A DNA stretch of 64,000 nt from Polyangiaceae bacterium (GCA_013214025.1 JABSRN010000006.1:31491-95490), one strand, 5' to 3'. Counted from the stretch's first letter, positions 1 through 9,327 are shown. Numbers and translations are program-made. The notes: a model not told the origin generated them from the sequence alone.

Positions 1-683
1 CCCTTCAACAGACGGAGCACGATACGCTCGCCTAGTTCAGTGGGTAGCGTTGAAGCGCGCGCTTCGAGTGGCTTCGCGCCGAGCGTAGTGACCAGACGCC
101 CGTCCTGGGCCTTCCCACGTACATGGGTGTCCATTCCAGACAACACCTTCGCTCGGGCAGCCAGTGGCATCGCGAACCCCGCGGGAAGCGTCATGATCTC
201 GTGGAGCGTGCCTTGAACGCGGTAGGTCAGCTTCACGCCACTCGGGGTGGGCGAGATGTGCACGTCACTCGCTTGTAAACTCGCAGCGCCGAACAACAAC
301 TCCTCGAAAGCCGAAACAATGTCCTTCTTGCTGCCCGTCAGGCACTGAGAAATTCGACGGGAGATCTCTTCGAGTGCCGCCGCGGTGTTGGTGACGTCCA
401 ACTCATGTAGCCCCCCCAGACGCTCCGTCGGGGTCCTCGCCAACAAAATGTCCAGTGGCGTCAAAATCACCGCGATGCCGAAACTCAGCACGGTGGCCCT
501 GGCGAGGTAGTGCCACGTCCTATTTCGGAACGCAGCCTCAGCTGTGCGGACGACGCTCTCAATCAAGTCGTCGAGACTCGAAATGTCGGACCAGACCGCT
601 AGAATGATGATGCCAAACACCAGAGTGGTGACCGCAATGGTCAATATTCCGCTGATCGCCCCGCGCATACGCTGATTCACCAT
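1..683 (-). CDS. GspE/PilB-type secretion ATPase, N-terminal part (runs off left edge)
   Basis: The reading frame is open for 227 codons from an ATG at 683 to the window edge; the C-terminal part lies outside. Residues about 8-30 and 60-80 are hydrophobic and look like two membrane segments. After them comes the N-terminal half of a type II/IV secretion ATPase domain: 'ASDVHISPTPSGVKLTYRV', then 'LAARAKVLSGMD', 'QDGRLVTT' and 'LPTELGERIVLRLLKG'. These are hallmark strings of GspE/PilB/PulE proteins, just before the Walker A motif, which is not visible. Such ATPases power type II secretion or type IV pili at the inner membrane. Membrane segments in place of the usual soluble N-terminal domain are unusual. 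The family call is firm; which machine it serves is unknown. Confidence 0.85.
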   Translation of the reverse strand, partial: MVNQRMRGAISGILTIAVTTLVFGIIILAVWSDISSLDDLIESVVRTAEAAFRNRTWHYLARATVLSFGIAVILTPLDILLARTPTERLGGLHELDVTNTAAALEEISRRISQCLTGSKKDIVSAFEELLFGAASLQASDVHISPTPSGVKLTYRVQGTLHEIMTLPAGFAMPLAARAKVLSGMDTHVRGKAQDGRLVTTLGAKPLEARASTLPTELGERIVLRLLK

Positions 684-749
684 GGCACAGTCCGCCAGCG
701 ACTAGCAAACCGCTGTTCACGAGGCACTTCAGCAAGTTGGCCGCCTCGC

Positions 750-755
750 TATAAT
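750..755 (+). promoter_or_regulatory. candidate -10 box for the sulfatase-like gene
   Basis: A perfect TATAAT lies 17 bases before the GTG start at 773. A weak -35 candidate (TTCAGC at 728-733) sits 16 bases upstream. The -35 match is poor, so this is only a suggestion. Confidence 0.3.
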
Positions 756-772
756 TGGGATAAAGCCGCGAT

Positions 773-2176
773 GTGCGTAGCGTTCATCTTGGTCCCACCG
801 GCATTTTCTGTTGTGCTGGGCTGCTGCTAGCGGCGTGCAATGCGCCCAGCCAACCGACGGAGCCGGGGGCTGCGCTCAGCGTCAGCGCGGCGCCCCTGTT
901 GGCCAGCGCGGCTCCGCCAGCCGCCCCGGTTCAGGCGCCCAAGCCACCGCCACCGTTCAACGTGCTCTTGCTCACTATCGACAGTCTGCGGGCCGACATG
1001 CCTTGGACGACCTACGACCGTCCGATCGCTCCTCACATGACCGCTCTAGCGAAACGGTCCACGGTCTACACAAATGCCTACTCGGTCTCGAGTACGACTG
1101 CCAAAAGCCTCCCAGCGCTGCTCACTGGCCGCTACCCTTCGAGCCTGTATCGCTCGGGCTGGTTCTTCGCCGGTTACACCAAGTCCGATGTGTTTTTTCC
1201 TGAAATCCTCCAGGACAAGGGGATCAGAACGATGGCCGGGCAGGCGCATATGTACTTTGGCCGCGGTAAAAACCTCGACCAGGGCTTTGACGAGTGGGAA
1301 TTGGTGCCTGGGCTGACCTTCAACGCCCAGACGGACAAACACGTCACTAGCGCGAAGCTGACCGATCTCGCCATCGAGCTGATCAAGAAACCCGAAAACG
1401 ACGGCAAACAGTTCTTCGCCTGGTTCCATTACATGGATCCCCACGATGAATACGTGAAGCACGAAGAGTCGCCGGATTTCGGCAAGAACAACCGGGATCG
1501 CTACGACTCGGAAGTTTTCTACACAGATCTACACATCAAGCGACTGCTCGACTTCTGCAAGACACAGCCCTGGTGGGAACAGACAGCCGTCATCATCAGT
1601 GCGGATCATGGCGAGGCCTTCGGCGACCATGACATGTACAAACACGCCTTCGAGGTGTGGGAGGTACTGACTCGCGTTGCCATGATCATCTACGTGCCTG
1701 GAGCCAAAGCCCAAGTTATTGACCAGCGGCGGTCCCATATTGACCTTGCGCCCACCATCCTGGATCTCATGCAGGTCGAAGGCCACCGCGAGACCTTCGT
1801 TGGGCAGTCTCTGCTTGAAGAAATCTACGGGCGGGAAGAGCCCAAGACAAAGGACGTGTTGCTCGATCTACCGGAAGATAGCCACAACCCTCCGAGACAG
1901 TCTCTCCTGAGTGGCGACTACAAGATCACGGCCCACGGCAAGTACAATTTTTTCCTCTACAACTTAAAAGAGGATCCCAACGAAACCAAGAACCTCGCCA
2001 AGAAGGAACCCGAACAGCTGAAACGAATGAAAAAGCTGTTCCAAGAACGCTGGGGAGAGATCGACCAGGTTCGACCCTTTGGTGGCATGAAACTTCGCGG
2101 CGGACGAAAAGCCATGGGCCCGCAATCGCCGCCAAAAAAAGCGCCGAAAGCCGCCGAGACCAGCAACAAACAATAG
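773..2176 (+). CDS. Sulfatase/alkaline-phosphatase-fold lipoprotein with Thr at the catalytic Cys position
   Basis: 467 residues from a GTG start. A lipoprotein signal ends at 'LLLAAC' (Cys22), followed by a Pro/Ala linker to about residue 60. The sulfatase fold follows: metal-binding 'NVLLLTIDSLRAD' (Asp70), the active-site region 'TAKSLPALLTGR' (109-120), 'HYMDPHD' and the C-terminal metal site 'ADHGEAFGDH'. True sulfatases have a Cys or Ser, matured to formylglycine, 11 residues before the TGR arginine; here that residue is Thr109. Thr nucleophiles occur in lipoteichoic-acid-synthase and phosphoethanolamine-transferase relatives of the same superfamily. The protein may therefore be a phosphotransferase or phosphodiesterase at the cell envelope rather than a sulfatase. 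The C terminus is Lys/Pro-rich. It converges with the Gld-type operon. Confidence 0.8.
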   Translation: MRSVHLGPTGIFCCAGLLLAACNAPSQPTEPGAALSVSAAPLLASAAPPAAPVQAPKPPPPFNVLLLTIDSLRADMPWTTYDRPIAPHMTALAKRSTVYTNAYSVSSTTAKSLPALLTGRYPSSLYRSGWFFAGYTKSDVFFPEILQDKGIRTMAGQAHMYFGRGKNLDQGFDEWELVPGLTFNAQTDKHVTSAKLTDLAIELIKKPENDGKQFFAWFHYMDPHDEYVKHEESPDFGKNNRDRYDSEVFYTDLHIKRLLDFCKTQPWWEQTAVIISADHGEAFGDHDMYKHAFEVWEVLTRVAMIIYVPGAKAQVIDQRRSHIDLAPTILDLMQVEGHRETFVGQSLLEEIYGREEPKTKDVLLDLPEDSHNPPRQSLLSGDYKITAHGKYNFFLYNLKEDPNETKNLAKKEPEQLKRMKKLFQERWGEIDQVRPFGGMKLRGGRKAMGPQSPPKKAPKAAETSNKQ

Positions 2177-2255
2177 CGTTACGCAGCCAAATGTCATCGG
2201 CTACTGGCGTCTCTGGCCAGTTGAATGCTGTCGATGGGCTTACGGGACGGACTCG

Positions 2256-3281
2256 TTATTGCCCGCCCAACAGGCTTTGCACATCGGCAGACACCTGCTC
2301 GGCGATGCTGCGAAGCACCAGCGCGTACCATCGACTGGTTTCAGACCTGGCTAGGAACTCGAATTGCCCGGCGGTCTCGCCGGGGATCCGACGGAGTTCC
2401 ACGAAGCCTACCTTCTTTGTTCCGACGAAATACTCAAGGGTGAATATCGGAGCGCCACTCACCGCCTGAGGCTCTGGAACTTCTACGTAAGACGAGGCGA
2501 CCAAACGTTGGATTTTTGCCATCCAGTTGCTCGCGGTTTCATTTTTCCGGTCGGCGCTTCCCAGCGTGGACCAAAATTCCCCTTTGCCTTCGAATCGAAT
2601 GTACTCAGCGGTGGCGTCCGAGGCATGCAGTTTGACGCGGGTGACATCCTCCAAGGAAAAGGCGTGCAGTTGGCGTTGGAGCAACCGGGAGTCTCCGCCA
2701 ATGAGATCGCGAACCACGCTGCCGTCAATCACATAGACCTGTCCGCTCCCGACATCGGAGACGTAGCGATCCGTACCACCCGGCGTCGAGTCCCCGACAC
2801 GCAGTGATTGGCTTTCTCCAGCGATCGTTACGCCGATGGTCCCCTGATCTGAATCGAAACCGAACTCGGCTTTCCGCCCCTCCTCTAACTTCCCTAGAAC
2901 GCGAAAAGCATGGAGCGGCGCCAGCTTGTCGACAAGCGCTGTTGCTTGTTCAACGGCGATGAACGCCCCTGACACTTTCTTTCCGTCGGCGGATGGCGAC
3001 GGAGTGGACGTGTGAGGATTCGCAGCCGGCTTGGTAGACTGTTTTTCGAAGCGTCCAACGTAATACGCACCCTCTTCGTCCTGGTGCCGTACCAAACGGA
3101 CTTGGGCCACCTTGCTGACGAAACTAACGGCCTCGACTTGGTCCGCTGTGCCCTCCCAAATCTTTCCCGCAATGCCCCGTGCGCTGTCATCGGCAGCTTC
3201 CGTCGTCCAGGCTCGATAGGCGACGCTACTGGCCAATAGGAAAATGCCCAGATGGACGCCAACGCTTCGAACTACCATCAT
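2256..3281 (-). CDS. DUF4340-type protein, last gene of Gld-type ABC operon
   Basis: 341 residues with one N-terminal membrane segment ('VHLGIFLLASSVAYRAW') and a large extracytoplasmic region. The start is the first ATG of the ATGATG at 3281, which overlaps the TGA stop of the upstream gldG-like gene by 4 bases, implying translational coupling; the longer open frame extending to 3512 lies inside that gene. DUF4340 proteins are characteristic companions of GldA/GldF/GldG ABC systems and have a repeated beta-rich fold. It presumably forms part of the membrane complex. The substrate is unknown. Confidence 0.75.
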   Translation of the reverse strand: MMVVRSVGVHLGIFLLASSVAYRAWTTEAADDSARGIAGKIWEGTADQVEAVSFVSKVAQVRLVRHQDEEGAYYVGRFEKQSTKPAANPHTSTPSPSADGKKVSGAFIAVEQATALVDKLAPLHAFRVLGKLEEGRKAEFGFDSDQGTIGVTIAGESQSLRVGDSTPGGTDRYVSDVGSGQVYVIDGSVVRDLIGGDSRLLQRQLHAFSLEDVTRVKLHASDATAEYIRFEGKGEFWSTLGSADRKNETASNWMAKIQRLVASSYVEVPEPQAVSGAPIFTLEYFVGTKKVGFVELRRIPGETAGQFEFLARSETSRWYALVLRSIAEQVSADVQSLLGGQ

Positions 3282-5344
3282 GACGCTCCTACCAGGCGGC
3301 GTTTGGAACGGCGACTGAATAGCAGCCCGAGGCCGAGCACCAGTCCCGGAGCGCCGAAAATGATGCCGTAGAACCAATACAGGTCCTTCTGCTTGGTGTG
3401 CTCGATACGCACATCTTCTTCGCTGGAGAGCACGCCCGCAAAACTCTCTTCCCCGCCCAGCCAGCGAACAGCGTCCATGATCAACAGCTGATTGGCTGTC
3501 ACGCTCCCACACGCCAAGTCAGAGATTACGTCAGCGTCGGCTAGCACGAACGCTCGCATCCCGGCGCGTCCGGTTGGCTTGTCGACCTTTTTCTCCGAAG
3601 CTGGAGATCCTGCCTTTGACGACTTCGCTGAGACCGCTGCAACCAGACCGAAGGCTTTCTGCTCCTCGCTGGCCTTGTCGAACAGGCGGTCCCCGTTCAC
3701 ATCTCGGAAAGTCTTCGGAAGCGCTCTGACGGCGAAATCAACCTTCTGCGTGGCTCCCGATGTTTTCTCAAGCGAGCCCGTCCCCGGAAACAAGACCGGC
3801 CAACGCGAAGCGTTCTTACTGAGAGTGGAAACCGCGCTGTGGGAAGAAAAGCGATTGGTAATCAGATTGTTCCGGTCGGAAATATTTCGTCGCCGCGGCA
3901 CGAAACGCCGTTCGTTGGCCAACAGGGCGGGTTCGTAGATCAGCCCGACGATGGCGGCGAGCTGCCGCAAGCCTAGGTGAGGGTCGCGTTCAACTTCTGT
4001 TTCCGCCACGTTGGCCGACGACTCCTGAGAGGGCACCGAACTGGGCTCAGCCACCCTTTCAGCCACCGGTGATACCACGGCAACCTCTGGTGTCAGTGCT
4101 GCCTGGACAACGTCCGCGACCGATGCTGTGCCATCGGAATCCAGAGCCAACAGGAGCTGTCCTCCCCCATCGGCATATCGTTGCAAGCTCGCCAGCTCCT
4201 CGACGAGGAACTGTGAAGTCGGTCCGAGTACCATTACGATACCCGCATCGTCGGGCACCTCCGTCGCCAAACCATTGGAAAGCCCCAACCTCTTCACGAC
4301 GTAGTTTTGCTTTTGAACTAGCTTCTTCAGGATGTTTGCGCTGCGACCGCGCGACAAGCCTTCGCCCTTGGCATCGTCGTTCAACTCACCGTGCCCCACG
4401 GTGAGGTACACGGAACGCTTCTTTCTCACCAACTTCAGTAGCTTTTCCTGAACATCTCGGTCCAAGTTTTTCAGCTTTAACTTCGCTTCCGGAAACTTGG
4501 TCCCCACAGACAAAGACTCCAGGCCATCCCCTCGTTGAAATACGATGCGGCCGTCGCTCACGACCTTCAGTTCCTTGGCCAACGTGGGCCGCAAGTAGCG
4601 ATCAGTGATCGTGACCTCCGCTGTCGTACCTGTCTTGAGCTGCGTCAGGTAGGCTCGAACCTCGGAGCGTGCATCACTGGCAGTCGGAAAAAACGCCGTA
4701 ATCTTTACAGGTTCTTGGAAACTGCGAAGGACATTGCGTGTCGCCTCGCTCGGCGCAGACGTCTTAAAGTACGAGTAATCAGCCTGTATCCCGGCGTCGG
4801 ATGCCGCGTACACGAACAGTGAACAATAGGCGGCTGCCAAGGCCAAGCTCATGCCGCTCGTGGCGGCCGCGAGCACACGCCGGCTCTCTGGTTTCGGCGC
4901 TCGTCGCATCGGGTGCAAGGCGAATTCAGCGAACAGCATCGACACCACGGCCACCGTGATCAACGTCACCCAGCCTACTGTCAAAATAGTGTCGACGTGA
5001 TCCCGCGCCGCCGGATCATCAACGCCGTATCCGAGAATATCCAGCCCCTGTCGGGTCGACGCAAAGTACATGGCAATGGCCAAGAGCCCCGTCACAGATA
5101 AAGCACCCAAGAGCCGCTCAATCGCTGCTAGTTGTCCACCCGCTTGAAATCGGGGAATCAAGCGGGCCACCGACGCCGCTCCAAGAGCAGAAAGCCCCAT
5201 GCCCGTAAATGATCTAGCGAAGCCCTCAGAAGACAAGAGCACCCGTTCGCCGATGAACAACAAGCCCAACCCCCCCAAGTACAGAGGGAATAGCCAAGCT
5301 GGAGAGGTGGCACTATTAGAATGTTCGGCTTGGGTCATTTCCAC
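3278..5344 (-). CDS. GldG-family ABC transport auxiliary membrane protein
   Basis: 688 residues. The N terminus has several membrane segments (about 15-35, 70-100, 115-135 and 160-185), and there is one near the C terminus ('FYGIIFGAPGLVLGLGLLFS') followed by basic residues. Between them lies a large periplasmic region resembling the Gldg_ABC_2 domain, with 'VYLTVGHGEL', 'GRSANILKKLVQ' and 'GGGQLLLALDSDG'. In Flavobacterium, GldA, GldF and GldG form an ABC complex linked to gliding; homologues are widespread in non-gliders and their substrate is not settled. It overlaps the permease gene by 10 bases and the DUF4340 gene by 4. A low-complexity Val/Ala/Glu/Ser insert lies near residues 415-450. 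Confidence 0.8.
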   Translation of the reverse strand: MEMTQAEHSNSATSPAWLFPLYLGGLGLLFIGERVLLSSEGFARSFTGMGLSALGAASVARLIPRFQAGGQLAAIERLLGALSVTGLLAIAMYFASTRQGLDILGYGVDDPAARDHVDTILTVGWVTLITVAVVSMLFAEFALHPMRRAPKPESRRVLAAATSGMSLALAAAYCSLFVYAASDAGIQADYSYFKTSAPSEATRNVLRSFQEPVKITAFFPTASDARSEVRAYLTQLKTGTTAEVTITDRYLRPTLAKELKVVSDGRIVFQRGDGLESLSVGTKFPEAKLKLKNLDRDVQEKLLKLVRKKRSVYLTVGHGELNDDAKGEGLSRGRSANILKKLVQKQNYVVKRLGLSNGLATEVPDDAGIVMVLGPTSQFLVEELASLQRYADGGGQLLLALDSDGTASVADVVQAALTPEVAVVSPVAERVAEPSSVPSQESSANVAETEVERDPHLGLRQLAAIVGLIYEPALLANERRFVPRRRNISDRNNLITNRFSSHSAVSTLSKNASRWPVLFPGTGSLEKTSGATQKVDFAVRALPKTFRDVNGDRLFDKASEEQKAFGLVAAVSAKSSKAGSPASEKKVDKPTGRAGMRAFVLADADVISDLACGSVTANQLLIMDAVRWLGGEESFAGVLSSEEDVRIEHTKQKDLYWFYGIIFGAPGLVLGLGLLFSRRSKRRLVGAS

Positions 5345-6057
5345 CTCCGCGCCTCAAGAACCTTGGTTGCCCCGAGTAAGAACAGGAACGCGACGGCAAG
5401 ATAGTAGGCAACCCCCTGCAGCTCCAAGATACCCTGCTGGAAGGGCCTGAAGTTCGTGTGATGAAACGCCAAGTTGACGAGAAAGCTATCGAACGGCGGG
5501 TCTACCGCCTTCGCGAGAATCCACTGAAGTATCAGAGCCGCGATGATCCCGCCGCTCACGACTACCGCGACCACCTGGGATTCAGTCAGCGCGGAAGCAA
5601 ACAACCCGATAGCGACACAGGCTGCCCCAATGAGCAAAAGCCCGCCGTAACCCACAGCGATATGTCCCAGGCTCACCTTGCCGTTAACGAAGATCAGCAG
5701 CGGCATATAGACGGTCAGAGCCGTGAGTGTCGCCACCATGCCGAAGGCGGCGAGGAATTTACCCGCGACAATCTGCGCGTCTGTGACCGGAGCCGTGTTC
5801 AGCAGCGTAAGCGTGCCCGTCTGGCGCTCTTCCGCTACCAGTCGCATGGACAGAAACAAGCTCGCCACCATCACCACGCCGCTACTGGAATAGAAAAACT
5901 CGGAGAGCACCTCCGACGACAGCAGTTTCTCCGTCAAGCCCTTCCAGTAGAACAGGATCCCAATCACCAACAACGCGCCCGACAAGACAACGGCACCAAT
6001 GGGCGAACGGAAATAGGAGCTGGCCTCGCGACGAGCAATGAGTAGCGCCACTCTCAT
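5335..6057 (-). CDS. ABC-2 type permease (GldF-like)
   Basis: 240 residues and about six membrane segments, the usual size of GldF/ABC-2 permeases. It begins 'MRVALLIARREASSYFRSPI', a typical opening for this family, and contains the conserved cytoplasmic loop 'LVAEERQTGTLTLL'. It overlaps the upstream ATPase gene by 4 bases (ATGA) and the downstream gldG-like gene by 10, so the three are surely co-translated. It forms the membrane channel of the Gld-type transporter. Confidence 0.85.
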   Translation of the reverse strand: MRVALLIARREASSYFRSPIGAVVLSGALLVIGILFYWKGLTEKLLSSEVLSEFFYSSSGVVMVASLFLSMRLVAEERQTGTLTLLNTAPVTDAQIVAGKFLAAFGMVATLTALTVYMPLLIFVNGKVSLGHIAVGYGGLLLIGAACVAIGLFASALTESQVVAVVVSGGIIAALILQWILAKAVDPPFDSFLVNLAFHHTNFRPFQQGILELQGVAYYLAVAFLFLLGATKVLEARRWK

Positions 6058-7043
6058 GCTGATGCCTCCTCGCCAGAATCGCCCGGCTCAGACAAAACAC
6101 CAACCCGAGCGTCTGTGAGTTCAAGAAACACGCTCTCTAACTCCCGGGCGATACGCACGATGGCTAACAGCCCTCCTCCCGCCTCGACAACGCGTTGACA
6201 GATAAGAGCGCGGCGATCTGTCGCTGTCTTAAGCTTCACTTGCCATTCCCCAGATGTTGATTCTTCAATCACCACATCGGAGACGCCGTCGGTGGCTTCA
6301 AGCAGAGAGCGGAGAGCCGCTAAATCGCTGAGGTCACCGTCGGGACGTATGGTCAATTGAAGGCGGTCCCCAGTATCCGCCTCGGCGGTCAGTTCTTGTT
6401 CGCTACCGGACGCGATGATCTCCCCGTCTCGGATGATGAAGATGCGGTCACAGGTCTCGCTAATCTCCGATAGAATATGACTGGATACAATCACCGTGTG
6501 TTGACCGGCGAGGCCACGGATCAAGCCGCGCATCTCTTTGATCTGCGCCGGGTCCAAACCCGAAATGGGCTCGTCCAGTATTACCAACTTTGGACGATGC
6601 ACGATTGCCTGGGCGATGCCGACCCGCTGTTTGAACCCATGAGATAAGGACGCAATCGGATCGCCGGCGACCGCCACCAAGCCCGTCTGGGCGAGCACGT
6701 CGTTCAGCCGAAGTTCCAAATCCTTGCCACTGACTCCGCGTAGCCGCGCGGCGTATCCGAGATACTCGCGCACGCGCATCTCCCCGTAGAGCGGCGGTGT
6801 GTCTGGGAGATAACCGATGTTGGCCCGCACGGAATCCGCCGACTCGACGGCGTCGTAGCCCGCAACCTTGACCGTTCCGCTCGAAGCCAACAAATCGCAG
6901 GCTAGAATGCGGAGCGTGGTGGTCTTGCCTGCCCCATTTCGGCCCAACAAGCCGATTACCTCGCCATCGGCGATCGCCAGCGAGATCGGCCCAACCGCGC
7001 GCCGCTGCCCGTAGTATTTGTATAATTCCGAAATCTCGATCAT
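6054..7043 (-). CDS. ABC transporter ATP-binding protein (GldA-like)
   Basis: 329 residues. It carries Walker A 'GRNGAGKTT' (near residue 35), signature-like 'LSHGFKQRVGIAQ', Walker B 'LVILDEPISGLD' and the switch His in 'VIVSSHIL'. The C-terminal 90 or so residues form the accessory domain seen in ABC-2 exporters. It is first in a four-gene overlapping operon (ATPase, permease, GldG, DUF4340) reading towards lower coordinates. It supplies ATP-driven force to the permease at the cytoplasmic face. Confidence 0.9.
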   Translation of the reverse strand: MIEISELYKYYGQRRAVGPISLAIADGEVIGLLGRNGAGKTTTLRILACDLLASSGTVKVAGYDAVESADSVRANIGYLPDTPPLYGEMRVREYLGYAARLRGVSGKDLELRLNDVLAQTGLVAVAGDPIASLSHGFKQRVGIAQAIVHRPKLVILDEPISGLDPAQIKEMRGLIRGLAGQHTVIVSSHILSEISETCDRIFIIRDGEIIASGSEQELTAEADTGDRLQLTIRPDGDLSDLAALRSLLEATDGVSDVVIEESTSGEWQVKLKTATDRRALICQRVVEAGGGLLAIVRIARELESVFLELTDARVGVLSEPGDSGEEASA

Positions 7044-7118
7044 TTCATCGCTTCCTGACTGCGAATTAGCACGAATCTCAGGCGCAAACTGGCAAGCTTG
7101 TGGGAATGTTCAGAGCGG

Positions 7119-8345
7119 ATGGCCCCGACAAATACCCCCACCGGGCCACCGGTGCCGTTCGTGCCGACAGCCATTGAGGAGTTTCTACCGGAGCCGCGCA
7201 GCGGCCCGAGCGATACCGACGACTGGGCAGAAACCCTCCGCAGGCTGGGCCGACTGGCCGGAGCTCGATCCATTGGCGTCACCTCGGCAGCAACGCTCTC
7301 GGAAGCCAGCACTCCCCTTCAGGCTTGGCTGGCAAACGGTCAGCACGGCCAGATGGAGTACATGGCGCGGGATGCCCCCCGCCGAAGCCACCCCACCGAG
7401 CTGTTTCCAGATGCTCGAAGCATCATGGCGATAGCGGTCCCCTACGCGCCTCCCCTGACTCAACTGAGACGCTCCGCTGAGACAACAGCCCGCCCCATCG
7501 CCGCCTACGCCCTCGGGACGGATTATCACGTCGCCCTCAAACATAAGCTGCGACGAATCGCCCAGGGGCTCGCGAACTATCGCAAGGAAACGATACGCGC
7601 CCGGCTGGCCGTGGATACGGCGCCTCTGATGGAGCGAGAAGCGGCTCGCCGTGCCGGACTCGGATTCTTTGGGAAGAACACGATGTTGATCACTCCAGGC
7701 ACTGGAACATTCACGCTGCTCGGAGTGATGCTTCTAGATCTGGAATTACCCTCTAGTTCCGCCTCCGCTGGTGACTGCGGCGAATGCCGCGCATGTTTGG
7801 ATGCCTGCCCGACTGCCGCCTTCCCCGCCGCCTATCAACTCGATGCCAGGCGCTGTATTTCCTACCTAACGATTGAATATCAGGGGGTCATCCCCGAAAG
7901 TCTACGCCCGAGTATCGGAAGTCGCGTCTACGGCTGCGATGCCTGCCAAACGGTGTGCCCGTACAACCGGACTGCCGACCAGAAGCCCCACGACGAAGAG
8001 TTGGCGCCTCGTCCGCAGACCGATCTGTCCCCCTTGGATTTACTTCAGCTCACCTCTGGTCAGTACCGACGGCTCGTGAAGGGCACTGCGATGCGCCGAG
8101 CGAGTCGCCAGCAGCTAGCGCGTAACGCTGCGATCGTTCTGGGAAACTCCGGCGATCGAAAAAACGTCCCGGCACTAATTGAGAAACTCCACTCCGCGGC
8201 CCCGGTGCTGGTGCGTCAACATGTTGCCTGGGCTCTCGGACGGCTAGGCGGCGAACAAGCGAAGCAAGCCCTCGAAACGACATCTGCAGGCGACGGCGAA
8301 TTGGCCGAGGCCATCAAGTCAGCGCTGCTCGCGTTGTCCGACTGA
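7119..8345 (+). CDS. queG: Epoxyqueuosine reductase QueG
   Basis: 408 residues from the ATG at 7119; a TTG at 7098 in the same frame is the alternative start. QueG reduces epoxyqueuosine to queuosine at the tRNA wobble position, using cobalamin and two [4Fe-4S] clusters. The sequence shows the N-terminal cobalamin-binding part with the conserved 'VDTAPLMEREAARRAGLGF' (catalytic Asp). The cluster motifs are 'CGECRACLDACP' and 'CDACQTVCPYN', and HEAT-like repeats follow at the C terminus ('VRQHVAWALGRLG'). The N-terminal 40 or so residues are Pro-rich and poorly conserved, so the start is less certain than the identity. It is divergent from the ABC operon. Confidence 0.92.
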   Translation: MAPTNTPTGPPVPFVPTAIEEFLPEPRSGPSDTDDWAETLRRLGRLAGARSIGVTSAATLSEASTPLQAWLANGQHGQMEYMARDAPRRSHPTELFPDARSIMAIAVPYAPPLTQLRRSAETTARPIAAYALGTDYHVALKHKLRRIAQGLANYRKETIRARLAVDTAPLMEREAARRAGLGFFGKNTMLITPGTGTFTLLGVMLLDLELPSSSASAGDCGECRACLDACPTAAFPAAYQLDARRCISYLTIEYQGVIPESLRPSIGSRVYGCDACQTVCPYNRTADQKPHDEELAPRPQTDLSPLDLLQLTSGQYRRLVKGTAMRRASRQQLARNAAIVLGNSGDRKNVPALIEKLHSAAPVLVRQHVAWALGRLGGEQAKQALETTSAGDGELAEAIKSALLALSD

Positions 8346-8405
8346 GATCTTCAAGGTTTGCGCCAATTCCGTTAAAGCAATGCATCAGCTGCCTGAGTCA
8401 TCCGT

Positions 8406-9284
8406 GTGAGCCAACTACAACAACCAACATTCGAACGGGTGCGACTCGACACCGGGCTCAGTTCACGCTGGCTTCGGTGGCGAGGAAAAGCAGCCCAGGG
8501 CCACACGGTGGTCCTTCTACACGGCTATCAGGATTTCGGACACACGTGGCAACAGACCGTGAACTGCGGCTTGCTCGGTCAATTTGATCTCGTAGCGCCA
8601 GATGCGCGCGGACACGGTGATTCGGATCATGTCGGTCCGGGCGGCTACTACCACTTCATGGACTACGCCGCGGATCTCCGCTCCATCATCTCGCAACTTG
8701 AATTCTCTCGTCTCAGTCTGGTGGGTCATTCAATGGGCGGTAGTGTCGCTGCGTACTACACGGGTTCCCACCCCGAACAAGTCCATAAGCTCGCACTTAT
8801 CGAGGGCCTGGGCCCGCCGACAGATGAGCGCGCTCCGGTTGACCGGGTTCGTAATTGGGTCGGGGACGCCGCCAAACGAAGGACGCAACCCGCCAATCGC
8901 TACGAGACATTGGACGCTCTCACCGCTCGAGTGGCAAGAGATGACCCGCGATTGCCCGAGGGCAGCGCTCGTTACTACGCAGAGCACTCCTCGCGAGAAC
9001 TGGCCGGCGGCGTACGAGAACTCAAGTACGACCCTCTGCTACGGGCCATGGGGCCTCGCCCCTTCCAGTTGGACTACGCCGGGGAATTCTGGGACCGCAT
9101 CGCCTGCCCGGTGCTCTATGTTCACGGCCGTGACTCCTGGTACAACGGCATCTCGGATCTGGAAGAACGTCTGCTTCGGTTTCGAGATTTGCGCCGGGTC
9201 ACACTCAACAACACGGGACACATGATCCAACGAGACGTGCCCGATCAATTGGGTCCTGTACTGACGTCCTTCCTCGCCGACTGA
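8406..9284 (+). CDS. Alpha/beta-fold hydrolase
   Basis: 292 residues from a GTG. The canonical fold is complete: oxyanion region 'VLLHGYQDFG', acid-containing 'APDARGHGDSD', nucleophile elbow 'VGHSMGGS' and a late His in 'LNNTGHMIQRDVPDQLG'. The family covers esterases, epoxide hydrolases and haloperoxidase-like enzymes; the substrate cannot be read from the sequence. It follows queG on the same strand after 60 bases and may share its transcript. Confidence 0.85.
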   Translation: MSQLQQPTFERVRLDTGLSSRWLRWRGKAAQGHTVVLLHGYQDFGHTWQQTVNCGLLGQFDLVAPDARGHGDSDHVGPGGYYHFMDYAADLRSIISQLEFSRLSLVGHSMGGSVAAYYTGSHPEQVHKLALIEGLGPPTDERAPVDRVRNWVGDAAKRRTQPANRYETLDALTARVARDDPRLPEGSARYYAEHSSRELAGGVRELKYDPLLRAMGPRPFQLDYAGEFWDRIACPVLYVHGRDSWYNGISDLEERLLRFRDLRRVTLNNTGHMIQRDVPDQLGPVLTSFLAD

Positions 9285-9327
9285 GCGCCACTTGCTTTGG
9301 GCGCCGGTCTAGGCGCTGGACAGATTG

